Source of the DNA: Planctomycetota bacterium
GTDB taxonomy: Bacteria > Planctomycetota > Phycisphaerae > UBA1845 > PWPN01
DNA: 64,000 bases
Direction: 5' to 3'
NCBI GenBank assembly: GCA_022711465.1
Contig: JAKLEZ010000002.1
Span: forward strand, 1-64,000
A model generated the notes under the pieces. That model did not search any database, was not told where the DNA came from, and was given only the letters and a program-made list of their open reading frames with translations. A program made the position numbers and the translations under genes. Shown here in pieces: positions 1-8,751 of the stretch (positions are counted from its first letter, which is position 1; each line of letters begins with the position of its first letter).

Positions 1-308
1 CAGACACCGGCCGGTTTGTCAAGCCCAAAATGAATGCGAATCTGCTCGGCACCCCTGCCGAGTCCATCAATGCTTGTCATGAGCTGGGGTTACGTGTGCA
101 GGAAAGAGTCAGTTGCGGAATCGCTGGCTCGACGGTGGGCGAGCGTGCTCTGCTGGAATCTGCCCTCGCCGCCCGCTGGCCGAGCGGCTCGTCCGGTGGC
201 CCGGCATCGTTTAAAGTGTTTGTGCTAATGTTGGCGTGGTGCTGACTGGCGACCGGGCCTTGGTTTCGACCCGTTCGGCGGGTACGAGAAGGACGCGTTT
301 CCGACGGC
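1..308. other. Window edge, no gene recognised
   Basis: No convincing gene was found here. Short open frames on the plus strand (from about position 30) have no recognisable protein features and no good ribosome binding site. The segment lies downstream of folE, which reads leftward and ends at 309. Confidence 0.4.
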
Positions 309-908
309 TTACCGCCGCGTCTGTCCGCCGAGGAGCATGAGCACTTCGCCCCGGGTCCGAGCGTCGGATTTACACCGCCCGCGCATGGCCGAGGTGACCA
401 TGATGCTGCCCGGCTTGCGAACGCCCCGGCAGGTCATGCATGAGTGAGTGGCCTCCATGATGACCGCGACGCCCTTGGCCATGAGCCGCTGCATGAGGAT
501 GTCGGCCACCTGGTTGGTGAGCCGCTCCTGGACCTGCGGCCGGCGGGCAAAGGCGTCCACCACCCGGGCCAGCTTGGAAATCCCCGCGATTCGCCCATCG
601 GGCAGGTAGCCGACGTGGGCCACGCCCTCGAACGGCAGCAGGTGGTGTTCGCACATGGAGTGGAAGGGGATGTCGCGGAGCACGACCAGCTCGTCGTACT
701 CCTCCTCGAAGGCGGTGACCAGCAGGTCGCCCGGGTTAACGGTGAGACCCGAGAAAACCTCTTCGTACATCCTGGCGACCCGGCGGGGCGTCTCCTTGAG
801 GCCCTCGCGATCCGGATTCTCGCCGACGGCGGCCAGGATTTCGCGCACCGCGGCCTTGATGCGCTCGATGTCCACCGGTTTGCCGATATGCGGTTCGCTC
901 GCTGCCAT
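309..908 (-). CDS. folE: GTP cyclohydrolase I
   Basis: This cytoplasmic enzyme converts GTP to 7,8-dihydroneopterin triphosphate, the first step towards tetrahydrofolate and, in some bacteria, queuosine-type compounds. The 199-aa length fits the family. Three residues match the known zinc ligands: Cys86 and His89 in SMCEHHLLPF and Cys157 in HSCMTCRG. The pterin-site segment RRPQVQERLT is present. The start has GAGGAG six bases upstream of the ATG. It is transcribed away from the dipeptidase gene, and no other folate gene is visible nearby, so it is probably a single-gene unit. Identification is firm; the downstream pathway cannot be told from the context. Confidence 0.97.
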   Translation of the reverse strand: MAASEPHIGKPVDIERIKAAVREILAAVGENPDREGLKETPRRVARMYEEVFSGLTVNPGDLLVTAFEEEYDELVVLRDIPFHSMCEHHLLPFEGVAHVGYLPDGRIAGISKLARVVDAFARRPQVQERLTNQVADILMQRLMAKGVAVIMEATHSCMTCRGVRKPGSIMVTSAMRGRCKSDARTRGEVLMLLGGQTRR

Positions 909-1135
909 CGCACACTCCTCGAAAATGCCGCTCAGGCGGCACCTTTGGGCATTATAGTGCGGATTGGGAGAGTGAGAAATGAGAGCTGAGAAGTGAGACC
1001 GGAGGCGGCATCGAGACGCAAGACAGATCTCGACACGCGAGATACCGGTCTGCGGGCCAGCGTGTTTGGCCGCGGCAGAGGATGCTGACAGGCATTCTCA
1101 TTCGGGTAGAATCTCCGGCAAGGAGAACTGTCGAC

Positions 1136-2311
1136 ATGCCCGGAGCCGATCCAACGCAGCGTTCATCCAAGCCCGTGGTCATGACCGAGGACGGCGCCGA
1201 GTTTCATCGCCAGTGCCTGGTCATCGACGGGCACAACGATCTGGCGTGGCAGATCTACAAGCTCGCCGGCGGCTCGCTCGATCGCATGAACCTGGCCGAG
1301 TCGCAAACGGAACGGCACACCGACATCGTCCGCCTCCGGCGGGGGGGATTGGGCGCCCAGTTCTGGGCCGCGTTCGTGCCCTGCTCGGCGATGCGCGAAG
1401 GCGGCTGCGTTCGGATTGCACTCGAGCAGATCGATATCGTTCATCGCATGGTCGCTCGCTGGCCGGAGACATTTGCCCTGGGGCGCTCTCCCGAGGATAT
1501 CGAGCACATTCATCGGAGCGGGCGGATCGCCTCGCTGATCGGCATCGAGGGCGGCCACGCGATCGAGAACTCGCTGGCCGTGCTGCGGACGTTCCATGCG
1601 TTGGGTGCCCGCTACATGACGCTCACCCACTCCGACTCGACCGACTGGTGCGATGCCGCTACCGACGCACCGAAGCACAACGGGCTGACGCCCTTCGGCC
1701 GCGAGGTGGTGGCGGAGATGAACCGCCTGGGAATGATCGTGGATGTGGCCCACACGTCGGTCAAGGCCATGCACGATGTGCTCGACGTCAGCCGCGTGCC
1801 GATCATCAACTCGCACTCCGGGGTCCTGGCGCTCGCCTCGCATCCGCGCAACATTCCCGACGACGTCATCCGGCGCATCGCGGCCGGCGGGGGGCTGGTG
1901 ATGGTCAACTTCTACTCCGGCCTGCTCTATCCTCCGGCCGCCGAAGCGACCGCCCGCATGTTCGACGTCGATCGTGAACTGCGAACCCGCAATCCCGATC
2001 CGGATGACTACGCCCGGGCTCACGATGCCTATTGGACGGCACACCCCGTCCCGCGCGGCACGGTCCACAACCTGGTCGATCACATCGATCATGTCGTCAA
2101 GGTGGCCGGCATCGATCACGTCGGCCTGGGGTCCGACTTCGACGGCGTCGGCACCACGCCCGAGCAGGTGGACGATGTCTCCTGCTATCCGTTCATTACC
2201 CAGGCCCTGCTCGATCGGGGGTACGCCAAGTCGGACATCCGCAGGATCTTGGGCGAGAATCTGATGCGCGTGTTCCGGCGCGTTGTTGGGTTTGCAGACT
2301 CCCCGGCATAG
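1136..2311 (+). CDS. Membrane dipeptidase (peptidase family M19)
   Basis: This is a 391-aa renal-dipeptidase-type metallopeptidase, a family of zinc enzymes that cleave dipeptides including D-amino-acid-containing ones. The binuclear metal motifs are visible: H33 and D35 in IDGHNDLAW, a Glu in IGIEGGHAIE, His in VDVAHTS and in NSHSGV, and the late GLGSDFDGVG segment. The frame is open further upstream, but the ATG at 1136 has AAGGAG ten bases before it and gives a normal N-terminus. No signal peptide is evident, so it is probably cytoplasmic. The neighbour downstream is a secreted transglutaminase read in the same direction, 75 bases away. Confidence 0.93.
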   Translation: MPGADPTQRSSKPVVMTEDGAEFHRQCLVIDGHNDLAWQIYKLAGGSLDRMNLAESQTERHTDIVRLRRGGLGAQFWAAFVPCSAMREGGCVRIALEQIDIVHRMVARWPETFALGRSPEDIEHIHRSGRIASLIGIEGGHAIENSLAVLRTFHALGARYMTLTHSDSTDWCDAATDAPKHNGLTPFGREVVAEMNRLGMIVDVAHTSVKAMHDVLDVSRVPIINSHSGVLALASHPRNIPDDVIRRIAAGGGLVMVNFYSGLLYPPAAEATARMFDVDRELRTRNPDPDDYARAHDAYWTAHPVPRGTVHNLVDHIDHVVKVAGIDHVGLGSDFDGVGTTPEQVDDVSCYPFITQALLDRGYAKSDIRRILGENLMRVFRRVVGFADSPA

Positions 2312-2386
2312 AGCTGCCGGCGTGCCGCCGGGTTCACCTTCCGCTACAATGCTCGATGACTTCCTTCGGCGAAAGGAGACAGGGAC

Positions 2387-3913
2387 ATGCGGCTCTTCTG
2401 GTGGACAATCATGGCGATGGCGACGGCGGCGACGGCGACAGGTTTTGAGACGGTCGAGGCGGCTCCCAGCGGGGCCTCGCTTTTCTGGACCTCCAACGAT
2501 CCGGCCGTGCGCGAAGCCCGCGACCTGGCCCTCAAGGGCAAGCTCAGCGAGGCGGACACGGTGCTCACTACGTCCTCGGTCTCTGCCACCGCGGAGGATA
2601 CCCAAGCCCGCGCCGAGGGCCGCGAGATCCTGCGGCGCATCCGCATCGAATACGATCAGGAGCCGGCTGAGCTTCTGAAGAAACTCCAGCAAAAACTGCC
2701 CGACCTGACGACCGCCGATCTTGAGTACTGGCGGCAGATCGGCCAGGCCCAGGCCCGCGTGCTCGACGACAAGCTCTGGTACTTCGGCCGCGAACCATCC
2801 AACATCTGGCTGTTCTGCGATGACGCCAAGACCCGACTGGCTCAGCGCGAAGGCCGCGATCCTCGGGCCCGGCCAGCCATGTCCGCCAAGGAGGAAGGGC
2901 TGATCAAGCACATCGAGGAGGTCATCGCCGCCGCCGAGTCCACCGGCAAGGACCAGGTCGTCCCCTACAAGATCACCGTTCGGTACAAGCTGACGGTCAA
3001 GCCGGACCGGCCAGGCGCCAAGGCAGGTTCCGTCGTCCGCTGCTGGCTGCCGTTCCCGCAGCAATACCGTCAGCAGAAGGAGGTCAGGCTGCTCCGCACG
3101 TCGCCGGTCGAACACACCCTTGCCCCAACCGCGGTGGATACCTGGCCGATCGGTGGCGCCCCGCAACGCACCGTCTACTTCGAACGCAAGATCGAGGACC
3201 CGGCCCAGCCGCTGATCTTCGAGGTCGATTTCGAATTCGTGTCCTGCACCTTCTACCCCAACCTGGACGAGTCCAAGGCTCGCCACCAGGGCCACAGCTT
3301 TCCGGCCGAGTACCTGGTGGACCGCCCGACGCACATCGTGTTCACCCCGCAGATCCGGGCCAAGGTGGCCGAGATCGTCGGCCCGCTGAACAACCCCTTG
3401 GCCAGGGCCCGGGCGATCTTCCGGTGGATCTGCACCAATCACCGATGGTGTGCCGAGCAGGAATACAGCGTCCTGCCCAACGCGTCGGAGAAACTGTTCC
3501 TCGCCGGCCGGGGCGATTGCGGGACGCACGCCCTGTTGTTCATCACCATGTGTCGCCTGGCCGACGTGCCCGCCCGGTGGCAGTCCGGCTGGGAGACGGC
3601 CCCCGGCGGATACAACATGCACGACTGGGCCGAATTCTACGTTGCCCCGTGGGGCTGGCTGCCGGCGGATACGTCGTACGGCTTCAAGGACTCCGACAAT
3701 CCCAAGGTCCGCGAGTTCTACTGCGGCCATCAGGACGCTTTCCGGCTGATCGTCAATCTCGACTACGGCTGCCCCCTCCAGCCGGCCAAGAAGGACTTCC
3801 GCAGCGAGCCCCTCGACTTTCAGCGCGGCGAGGTCGAGATCGACGGTCGGAATCTCTATTTTGACGAGTGGAGCTACAAGTTCGAATTCGATCAGACGCC
3901 GATCGGGCAATAA
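2387..3913 (+). CDS. Secreted transglutaminase-like protein
   Basis: This 508-aa protein starts with a short signal peptide (about residues 1-25, rich in Met, Ala and Thr) and should be exported. The C-terminal third carries a transglutaminase-like core with a Cys-His-Asp triad: Cys378 in GRGDCGTHA, His412 in YNMHDWAEFY and Asp428 in LPADTSYGF. In bacteria such domains act as proteases, peptide ligases or amidases, so the substrate cannot be named. The middle part (about 170-340) looks like the beta-rich region often preceding this fold. The start is supported by AAGGAGA about ten bases upstream. It is probably co-transcribed with the dipeptidase gene upstream, which would fit peptide processing. 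Confidence 0.88.
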   Translation: MRLFWWTIMAMATAATATGFETVEAAPSGASLFWTSNDPAVREARDLALKGKLSEADTVLTTSSVSATAEDTQARAEGREILRRIRIEYDQEPAELLKKLQQKLPDLTTADLEYWRQIGQAQARVLDDKLWYFGREPSNIWLFCDDAKTRLAQREGRDPRARPAMSAKEEGLIKHIEEVIAAAESTGKDQVVPYKITVRYKLTVKPDRPGAKAGSVVRCWLPFPQQYRQQKEVRLLRTSPVEHTLAPTAVDTWPIGGAPQRTVYFERKIEDPAQPLIFEVDFEFVSCTFYPNLDESKARHQGHSFPAEYLVDRPTHIVFTPQIRAKVAEIVGPLNNPLARARAIFRWICTNHRWCAEQEYSVLPNASEKLFLAGRGDCGTHALLFITMCRLADVPARWQSGWETAPGGYNMHDWAEFYVAPWGWLPADTSYGFKDSDNPKVREFYCGHQDAFRLIVNLDYGCPLQPAKKDFRSEPLDFQRGEVEIDGRNLYFDEWSYKFEFDQTPIGQ

Positions 3914-4260
3914 CACAGGGCTGAGTTGAAAGTGGCGAGCGAGAAACGGAGCAGAGCCCGAATGCCGAAAGCCGACATGCAGGCTCCCGAGATCACTCCT
4001 CGGCAGAAGGGGGCAAGGACTGGCTGGTTGCTGATCGCGGACGGCAGACGGCTGACGGGTGATCACGAACGACTCATCGCTGACACCTGATGCTGAACAC
4101 CGCCTGCACCGCTCCGGGCTTCTGGCAAGCCGGAAGGAGAACGAGCGGACCCGCACACGCAGTGCATGGAGGACTCTTTCGGTCCATCACCCGGTGATCT
4201 TGCGGGTCCAGATCCTCTGGACATCGCGGGAAGCCGGTCGTTCGGTAAGGAGACGCCATC
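3914..4260. other. Intergenic region without a recognised gene
   Basis: This 347-base gap holds short open frames on both strands that show no family resemblance and no ribosome binding site. It most likely carries the 3' end signals of the transglutaminase gene and the promoter of the next gene. I could not pick out a convincing terminator or promoter. Confidence 0.4.
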
Positions 4261-5505
4261 GTGCAGAGGTCGAGACTCGACCGATTTGTAGCCCCCAGCT
4301 CGAGGCCGTCACCGCTTGCGAAGCGGCTGGTTCTCGTCTGCGGGCTGACCCTGTTTCAACTCCTCGCCGCCGGTCTGGCGGCCGCAGAGCCGATGAAGGT
4401 CGAGTTCTTCCGATTCCGAATGCCCGACGGCAAGACCGAGGTGCGGCAGGGTTCGGGACTGCATTACGGCCGGCTCGGCGACCGCGAGGGACTCTGGGCG
4501 GTACCGGACCGGAACGGTGACGAGTCCGCCAGCCACATCATCTTCATCGATCACAAGCGGCTCAGCGATGTCCGGCAGGGCGAAGCCATCATCGCCACCG
4601 AGGCTTTCCGGGCCGCGGCACCTGCGCAGGGATGGGATGCGTTCGACCGGGAACACGCCGCCATCGCGGAACCGGTCCTGGCTACACTGCGACGCCAGAT
4701 CGAAAGCGCCTCCCGCGAAGAGAATGCGATGCTGGATTTCGAGGGTGTCACCATCGGGCGGCGGACGCCCCAAGGGCCGGATCGGCTCTTCGCTGTCATC
4801 GAGACTCCGCACTCCATGGTCCTGGAGTTCGACCTGGACACGGGTCCAGGGCCTGGACGGGCGGTGCTCCGCGACTGCTTCTGTTATCCCGAACGCGAGA
4901 ACGAGCGTGGAACCGACTCCAACGACGGGCTCGAAGGGATCGCCTGGTTAGGTCCTCCGAGTGTCTTCTACCTCTGTGAGGAGGGTACGGCGCCGCACAG
5001 CCCGACCGACAAGCTCCATTTCTGGCTCAAGCCGCGGTTGATGCGCTGTACGCTTCAGGACGCCCGGACCCTCCTGGACGACGCCTGGTCGGCCGCCGCA
5101 ACCACCAACCTCGAGAAGCGCCGGACCGGCAAGTCGCAGACGCTGAACGCACTGAGCGCGATCGATGACCGGCAACTTCTGGCCGTCGATCGCAACGGCG
5201 GGTGGATTCACGTGGTGGATGCGGCCAGCGGTTCAGTCACTCCTTGGCTGGATCTCTACGACGCCAAGACACGCAAGAGCGGCGAGCCGGTCGTGCCCGG
5301 CCTCAACCTTCGCGAACGGTTGGCCCACTTCCCCGGACCGCGGGTCATGTCCTACGTCAGCATCGAGGGAATCGCCCGCGAAACCAACGGTACGGTGTGG
5401 TTGATCGACGATCCGGCCATGCCTGAGCCGTTCCGTGAGGCGTGCCTCGTGAGGGTGAAGAACCCACCTCCGCCGCCCAAGCCGGCGAGTCGACCCGGAG
5501 GTTGA
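4261..5505 (+). CDS. Secreted esterase-like phytase-family protein
   Basis: This is a 414-aa exported protein. A signal peptide follows a basic N-terminus, with the hydrophobic core at about residues 22-42 ending at AAAEP. Segments such as DFEGVTIGRR, LFAVIETPHSMV, GLEGIAWLG and YVSIEGIARET look like the repeated beta-propeller blades of the esterase-like phytase (PF13449) / SdiA-regulated group. The activity in that group is poorly known, so the substrate is left open. The start is a GTG with AAGGAG about eight bases upstream. The C-terminus ends in a Pro/Lys-rich tail. It faces the sulfatase gene tail to tail. Confidence 0.62.
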   Translation: MQRSRLDRFVAPSSRPSPLAKRLVLVCGLTLFQLLAAGLAAAEPMKVEFFRFRMPDGKTEVRQGSGLHYGRLGDREGLWAVPDRNGDESASHIIFIDHKRLSDVRQGEAIIATEAFRAAAPAQGWDAFDREHAAIAEPVLATLRRQIESASREENAMLDFEGVTIGRRTPQGPDRLFAVIETPHSMVLEFDLDTGPGPGRAVLRDCFCYPERENERGTDSNDGLEGIAWLGPPSVFYLCEEGTAPHSPTDKLHFWLKPRLMRCTLQDARTLLDDAWSAAATTNLEKRRTGKSQTLNALSAIDDRQLLAVDRNGGWIHVVDAASGSVTPWLDLYDAKTRKSGEPVVPGLNLRERLAHFPGPRVMSYVSIEGIARETNGTVWLIDDPAMPEPFREACLVRVKNPPPPPKPASRPGG

Positions 5506-5537
5506 GAAACAGTCCGCACGCGACCCTTGGGAAGACG

Positions 5538-6992
5538 TCACGGCGTCTGCGTGGCCCGGCGGCCTTGTCGCTGACGATTCCCCGTCGCCTCCCTGGCCGC
5601 AGCCGCCCGGGCACGCGTCTGAGGCCACAAGGGCTTCTTGAGTTCGCTCTCCCACTTGGCCAGGGCCGCTGTCAGTTCCTTGACCAACTCGGGCTTCTCG
5701 GCGGACAGATCGCGTTCCTCGGCCGGATCTTTGGACAGATCGTACAGGGTGGTCTGCCCCTGGATCCGAAGCAGTTTGACATCGCCCTTGCGGACCGCCG
5801 CCTGCCGGCCGAATCGCCAGAAGAGAACCTCGTGTGGAGCGCCCGACTTCTCGGCCCGCAGGAACGGCAGCAGATTCACGCCGTCCAACGCCTTGTCCGC
5901 CGGAATGTCCAGGGGCTTCTCGGGCGAGGCCGCCGCCAGGGCCGTCGGGTGGATATCCAGCGAGATGATCGCACGATCGTAGACCCTGCCTGGGGGGATC
6001 TGCCCTTTCCACTGCACCAGGAACGGCACCCGGATGCCGCCCTCATTCAGTCCTCCCTTAAAGCCGGTGAAAGGCGTGTTTAAAGACCCGTTGCCCTTGG
6101 TCGGCCCTCCGTTGTCGCTGATGAAGAAGATCAGTGAGTCGTTTTCCAGCGACTCGCTCCGGATCTTGCCCAGCACCCGACCGATGCCGTCATCCATCGC
6201 ACTGAGCATGGCGGCCATACTCCGTCGTTTGGGGTCCTGAATCTCTCCGAAGCGGGCCAGGTACTTGTCTGGAACCTGCTGCGGCGTGTGGACCGCATTG
6301 AAGGTGAGATACAGGAAAAACGGCTGCTTCTTGTGGCGATCGATGTAGGCTACAGCTTCGCGGGCAAAGGCGTCGGTGAGGTACTCGTTTTCATCGAGCG
6401 ACTCGTTGCCGCGGAAGATTGGAGCCCGATCGCTGGCCTTGAGATCCACGTAGGGATGAGCTCCGCCCAAGAAGCCGTAGTACTCCTCGAAACCCCGCCT
6501 CAACGGGCGATAGGGGGGCTTGTCGCCCAGATGCCATTTGCCGACCATTCCCGTGGCGTAGCCGGCCGACTTGAGCCGGTCCGCCAGGGTGACCTCGTCC
6601 AGCGGCAGGCCGAAGGTCACCGCCGGCGTGGTCGGCTGTGTCGCCCGAGCCCGTGCGGCCGCCTGGCCCAGCTGGCCGGGGTTGAACTCATGCCCGAACC
6701 GCTGTTGGTAGCGGCCGGTGATCAGCCCTGCTCGCGTGGGGCTGCATACCGGGCAGGAGACGTAGCCGTTGCTGAACCGCACGCCGTTTCGGGCGATCGA
6801 GTCGATCTGAGGTGTAGGCACGTCCTTGCAGCCCTGGACGCCGATGTCGGCGTAACCCAGGTCGTCGGCCACGATGACGATGATGTTGGGGCGACGCGGG
6901 GTCCTCTCTGTCTCGGCGGCCGCGAACACGGGAGCGGCTCCCAGCATGAGGACGGGTCCGACGATCCAGGGGGCGGGATGGCAGCATCGCAT
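5538..6992 (-). CDS. Secreted sulfatase (formylglycine type)
   Basis: This is a 484-aa arylsulfatase-family enzyme expected to remove sulfate esters from polysaccharides or other sulfated compounds outside the cytoplasm. A signal peptide (about 1-25) is followed by the family opening PNIIVIVADDLGYADIG, whose paired Asp bind calcium. The modification motif CSPTRAGLITGR is intact, with Cys83 as the formylglycine precursor. Later motifs include GKWHLG and FFISDNGGP. The ATG at 6992 has GGAGGT five bases upstream; a longer start would overlap that site. Sulfatases of this kind are abundant in Planctomycetota. No sulfatase-modifying enzyme lies in the window, so maturation must be supplied from elsewhere. 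Confidence 0.94.
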   Translation of the reverse strand: MRCCHPAPWIVGPVLMLGAAPVFAAAETERTPRRPNIIVIVADDLGYADIGVQGCKDVPTPQIDSIARNGVRFSNGYVSCPVCSPTRAGLITGRYQQRFGHEFNPGQLGQAAARARATQPTTPAVTFGLPLDEVTLADRLKSAGYATGMVGKWHLGDKPPYRPLRRGFEEYYGFLGGAHPYVDLKASDRAPIFRGNESLDENEYLTDAFAREAVAYIDRHKKQPFFLYLTFNAVHTPQQVPDKYLARFGEIQDPKRRSMAAMLSAMDDGIGRVLGKIRSESLENDSLIFFISDNGGPTKGNGSLNTPFTGFKGGLNEGGIRVPFLVQWKGQIPPGRVYDRAIISLDIHPTALAAASPEKPLDIPADKALDGVNLLPFLRAEKSGAPHEVLFWRFGRQAAVRKGDVKLLRIQGQTTLYDLSKDPAEERDLSAEKPELVKELTAALAKWESELKKPLWPQTRARAAAAREATGNRQRQGRRATQTP

Positions 6993-7147
6993 TTGGCACC
7001 TCCAATCGTTACCGGTCAAACGGTGACTTGGGTCGTCCTATTGCGGCCATTCTACGCCGCGGGCGGGGGATCGGGTACTGCCCCGCAGGTTTCAGAACGG
7101 TGTAACCTCAACGTTTTTCAAAACTTGCATTCGAGTGTCCGGGGGAC

Positions 7148-7176
7148 TTGCATGCCGGGCGGGCACCGTCTAAACT
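7148..7176 (+). promoter_or_regulatory. Candidate sigma-70 promoter of the lipid/polyketide-like operon
   Basis: TTGCAT at 7148-7153 and TAAACT at 7171-7176 are separated by exactly 17 bases, in the gap between the divergent sulfatase gene and the first dehydratase. Transcription would begin near 7183, just before the AGGAAAGGA ribosome binding region at 7189-7197. This is a motif match only. Confidence 0.4.
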
Positions 7177-7200
7177 CTTGACCCCTATAGGAAAGGACTC

Positions 7201-7704
7201 GTGCGGCGAGCAGCCGCCAGCGACCGGCACATGAAGTTTGCCTTGATCGATCGAATCGCGGAACTGGTGCCTGGCGAGCGGATCGTCGCCGTCAAGGCCC
7301 TGTCGCTGGCCGAGGAGTATTTAGCGGATCACTTTCCCCGCTTTCCGGTCATGCCGGGTGTCCTTATGATTGAGGCCCTGGTTCAGGCGTCCGCCTGGCT
7401 GGTGCGGGAGACGACCGGGTACGCCCAGAGCATGCTGCTCTTGTCTGAGGCGAAGAACGTCACCTACAAGAGCTTCGTCTCGCCGGGCCAGGTACTGGAA
7501 GTCACGGTGGAAGCCAAGGCCATCGGGGCCGACGTGAGCCGATTTGTGGGATTTGGGCGGTGCGGCGAGACAGAAATGGTGAAGGCTCATTGGTCCCTTC
7601 GCCACTTCAATCTGGCCGACAAGGATGCCAGCCTTGCTCCGCTGGACCGCCGGTTGATCGCGGATGCGCGACAACACATGACTCTGTTAAGACGCGACCG
7701 ATAA
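7201..7704 (+). CDS. Hotdog-fold 3-hydroxyacyl-ACP dehydratase, FabZ-like
   Basis: The product is a FabZ/FabA-like dehydratase that would remove water from a 3-hydroxyacyl chain carried on ACP. The catalytic pair is visible in HFPRFPVMPG (His) and LMIEALVQAS (Glu). The length is about 157-167 aa, as usual for single-domain FabZ. Two starts are possible: GTG 7201, with AGGA eight bases upstream, and ATG 7231, which aligns with the start of the related gene at 8251 but has no clear ribosome site. It opens a five-gene operon with ACP, a second dehydratase and two ketosynthases. Its substrate is not a certain housekeeping one, because the operon looks specialised. Confidence 0.85.
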   Translation: MRRAAASDRHMKFALIDRIAELVPGERIVAVKALSLAEEYLADHFPRFPVMPGVLMIEALVQASAWLVRETTGYAQSMLLLSEAKNVTYKSFVSPGQVLEVTVEAKAIGADVSRFVGFGRCGETEMVKAHWSLRHFNLADKDASLAPLDRRLIADARQHMTLLRRDR

Positions 7705-7720
7705 TTGGAGGTAGCAAGAG

Positions 7721-8110
7721 ATGGCGATGAGCCGGCAGGAGATCTTCGAAAGTGTCAGGGAGACCCTCGTGGACGCCTTGGCCGTTGAGCCCGACGAGGT
7801 CACCGAGGAAGCTACCCTCACCGGAGATCTCGGGGCGGAGAGCATCGACTTCCTCGACATCGTGTTCCGCCTGGAGAAGAGCTTCAGCATCAAGATTCCT
7901 CGCGGAGAGCTCTTTCCCGACGATGTGCTGAACAACCCGGATTACGTCTCGAACGGCAAGTTCACCGCCAATGGCCTGGCCCAAATCAAGAAGGCTATGC
8001 CTCATGCGGACTTCTCCGCCTTCGAGTCCGACCCCGACGTCAACAAGATGCCCGATCTCTTCACGGTCAAAACCCTGGTCAACTACATCGAGGCAAAACT
8101 GGCCGCGTGA
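7721..8110 (+). CDS. Acyl carrier protein, long form
   Basis: This is a 129-aa carrier protein, well above the usual 75-90 aa. The attachment motif is GDLGAESIDFLDIVFRLE, with Ser41 as the expected phosphopantetheine site. The extra length lies in the second half, about residues 56-115, where normal ACP has a short helix-loop, and includes a segment rich in Asn, Asp and Pro. GGAGG lies about nine bases before the ATG. It sits 16 bases after the first dehydratase gene. It probably serves as the dedicated carrier for the ketosynthases and dehydratases around it rather than as the general AcpP. Confidence 0.85.
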   Translation: MAMSRQEIFESVRETLVDALAVEPDEVTEEATLTGDLGAESIDFLDIVFRLEKSFSIKIPRGELFPDDVLNNPDYVSNGKFTANGLAQIKKAMPHADFSAFESDPDVNKMPDLFTVKTLVNYIEAKLAA

Positions 8111-8195
8111 GCGAGGATGTCGCCGGCGCCGGGCCAGCGAGCGGTGACCCGCTGAGAACCGGTAAATTGAGGCAAGCCGGCGGACGGATCGGCTG

Positions 8196-8218
8196 ACGGC
8201 CGGCGCAATGCCGGCCGT
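8196..8218 (+). terminator. Perfect 9-bp hairpin inside the operon
   Basis: ACGGCCGGC at 8196-8204 and GCCGGCCGT at 8210-8218 form a perfect nine-base stem with a five-base loop, followed shortly by TTTT at 8222-8225. It lies in the 140-base gap between the ACP gene and the second dehydratase. It could be a terminator, an attenuator that lowers downstream expression, or a site of RNA processing. Confidence 0.45.
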
Positions 8219-8250
8219 TACTTTTGATGGTCCCTGGTGGCAGACAAGCG

Positions 8251-8751
8251 ATGCGCTGGTTCTGGTTCGACAAGTTCCTGGAATTCGAGTCTGGCAAACG
8301 GGCCGTGGCGGTCAAGAACCTCACCCTGGCGGAGGACCATCTGCACGACCATTTTCCCGGCTACCCGGTCATGCCCGCCAGTCTGATCATCGAGGGAATG
8401 GCCCAGACGGCCGGCATCCTGGTCGGTGAGGCCCGCAACTTCAGCGAGAAGGTCATCCTCGCCAAGATCAAGCAGGCTCGCTTTGACGGGGTGGCCCGGC
8501 CGGGCGATCAACTCCGTTACGAAGCGACCCTCGACAGTCTCACCGCCGAGGCGGCCATGACCACCGGCAGGATCTTCTGCAACGGCGAGCCGTTCGGCCA
8601 TGTCGATATCATGTTCTCCCACATTGACCAGAACATGAGCGGGCTGGATTTCCCCGAGGAGAACTTCGTGTTTCACGAGGGTTTCATGAGCCTTCTGGCG
8701 ACCTATCGCCCTTCAGCGGGATCAGGCGCCCAGTCGAGGGAACAGAGATGA
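8251..8751 (+). CDS. Second hotdog-fold hydroxyacyl-ACP dehydratase, FabA/FabZ-like
   Basis: This 166-aa relative of the product at 7201 keeps the catalytic His in HFPGYPVMPA and Glu in LIIEGMAQTAG. The two proteins align from their first residues (MKFALIDRI against MRWFWFDKF), which is why ATG 8251 was chosen over ATG 8227; GGTGG lies about ten bases upstream. The stop overlaps the start of the next gene as ATGA, implying translational coupling to the degenerate ketosynthase. Two different dehydratases in one small operon suggest formation of, or selection between, unsaturated intermediates. The exact product is unknown. Confidence 0.83.
   Translation: MRWFWFDKFLEFESGKRAVAVKNLTLAEDHLHDHFPGYPVMPASLIIEGMAQTAGILVGEARNFSEKVILAKIKQARFDGVARPGDQLRYEATLDSLTAEAAMTTGRIFCNGEPFGHVDIMFSHIDQNMSGLDFPEENFVFHEGFMSLLATYRPSAGSGAQSREQR

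Noticed and set aside
1163..4156. A 997-codon open frame on the minus strand
   Set aside because: It lies antisense to the dipeptidase and transglutaminase genes, which have intact catalytic motifs. Long antisense frames are expected in high-GC DNA with strong third-position bias.
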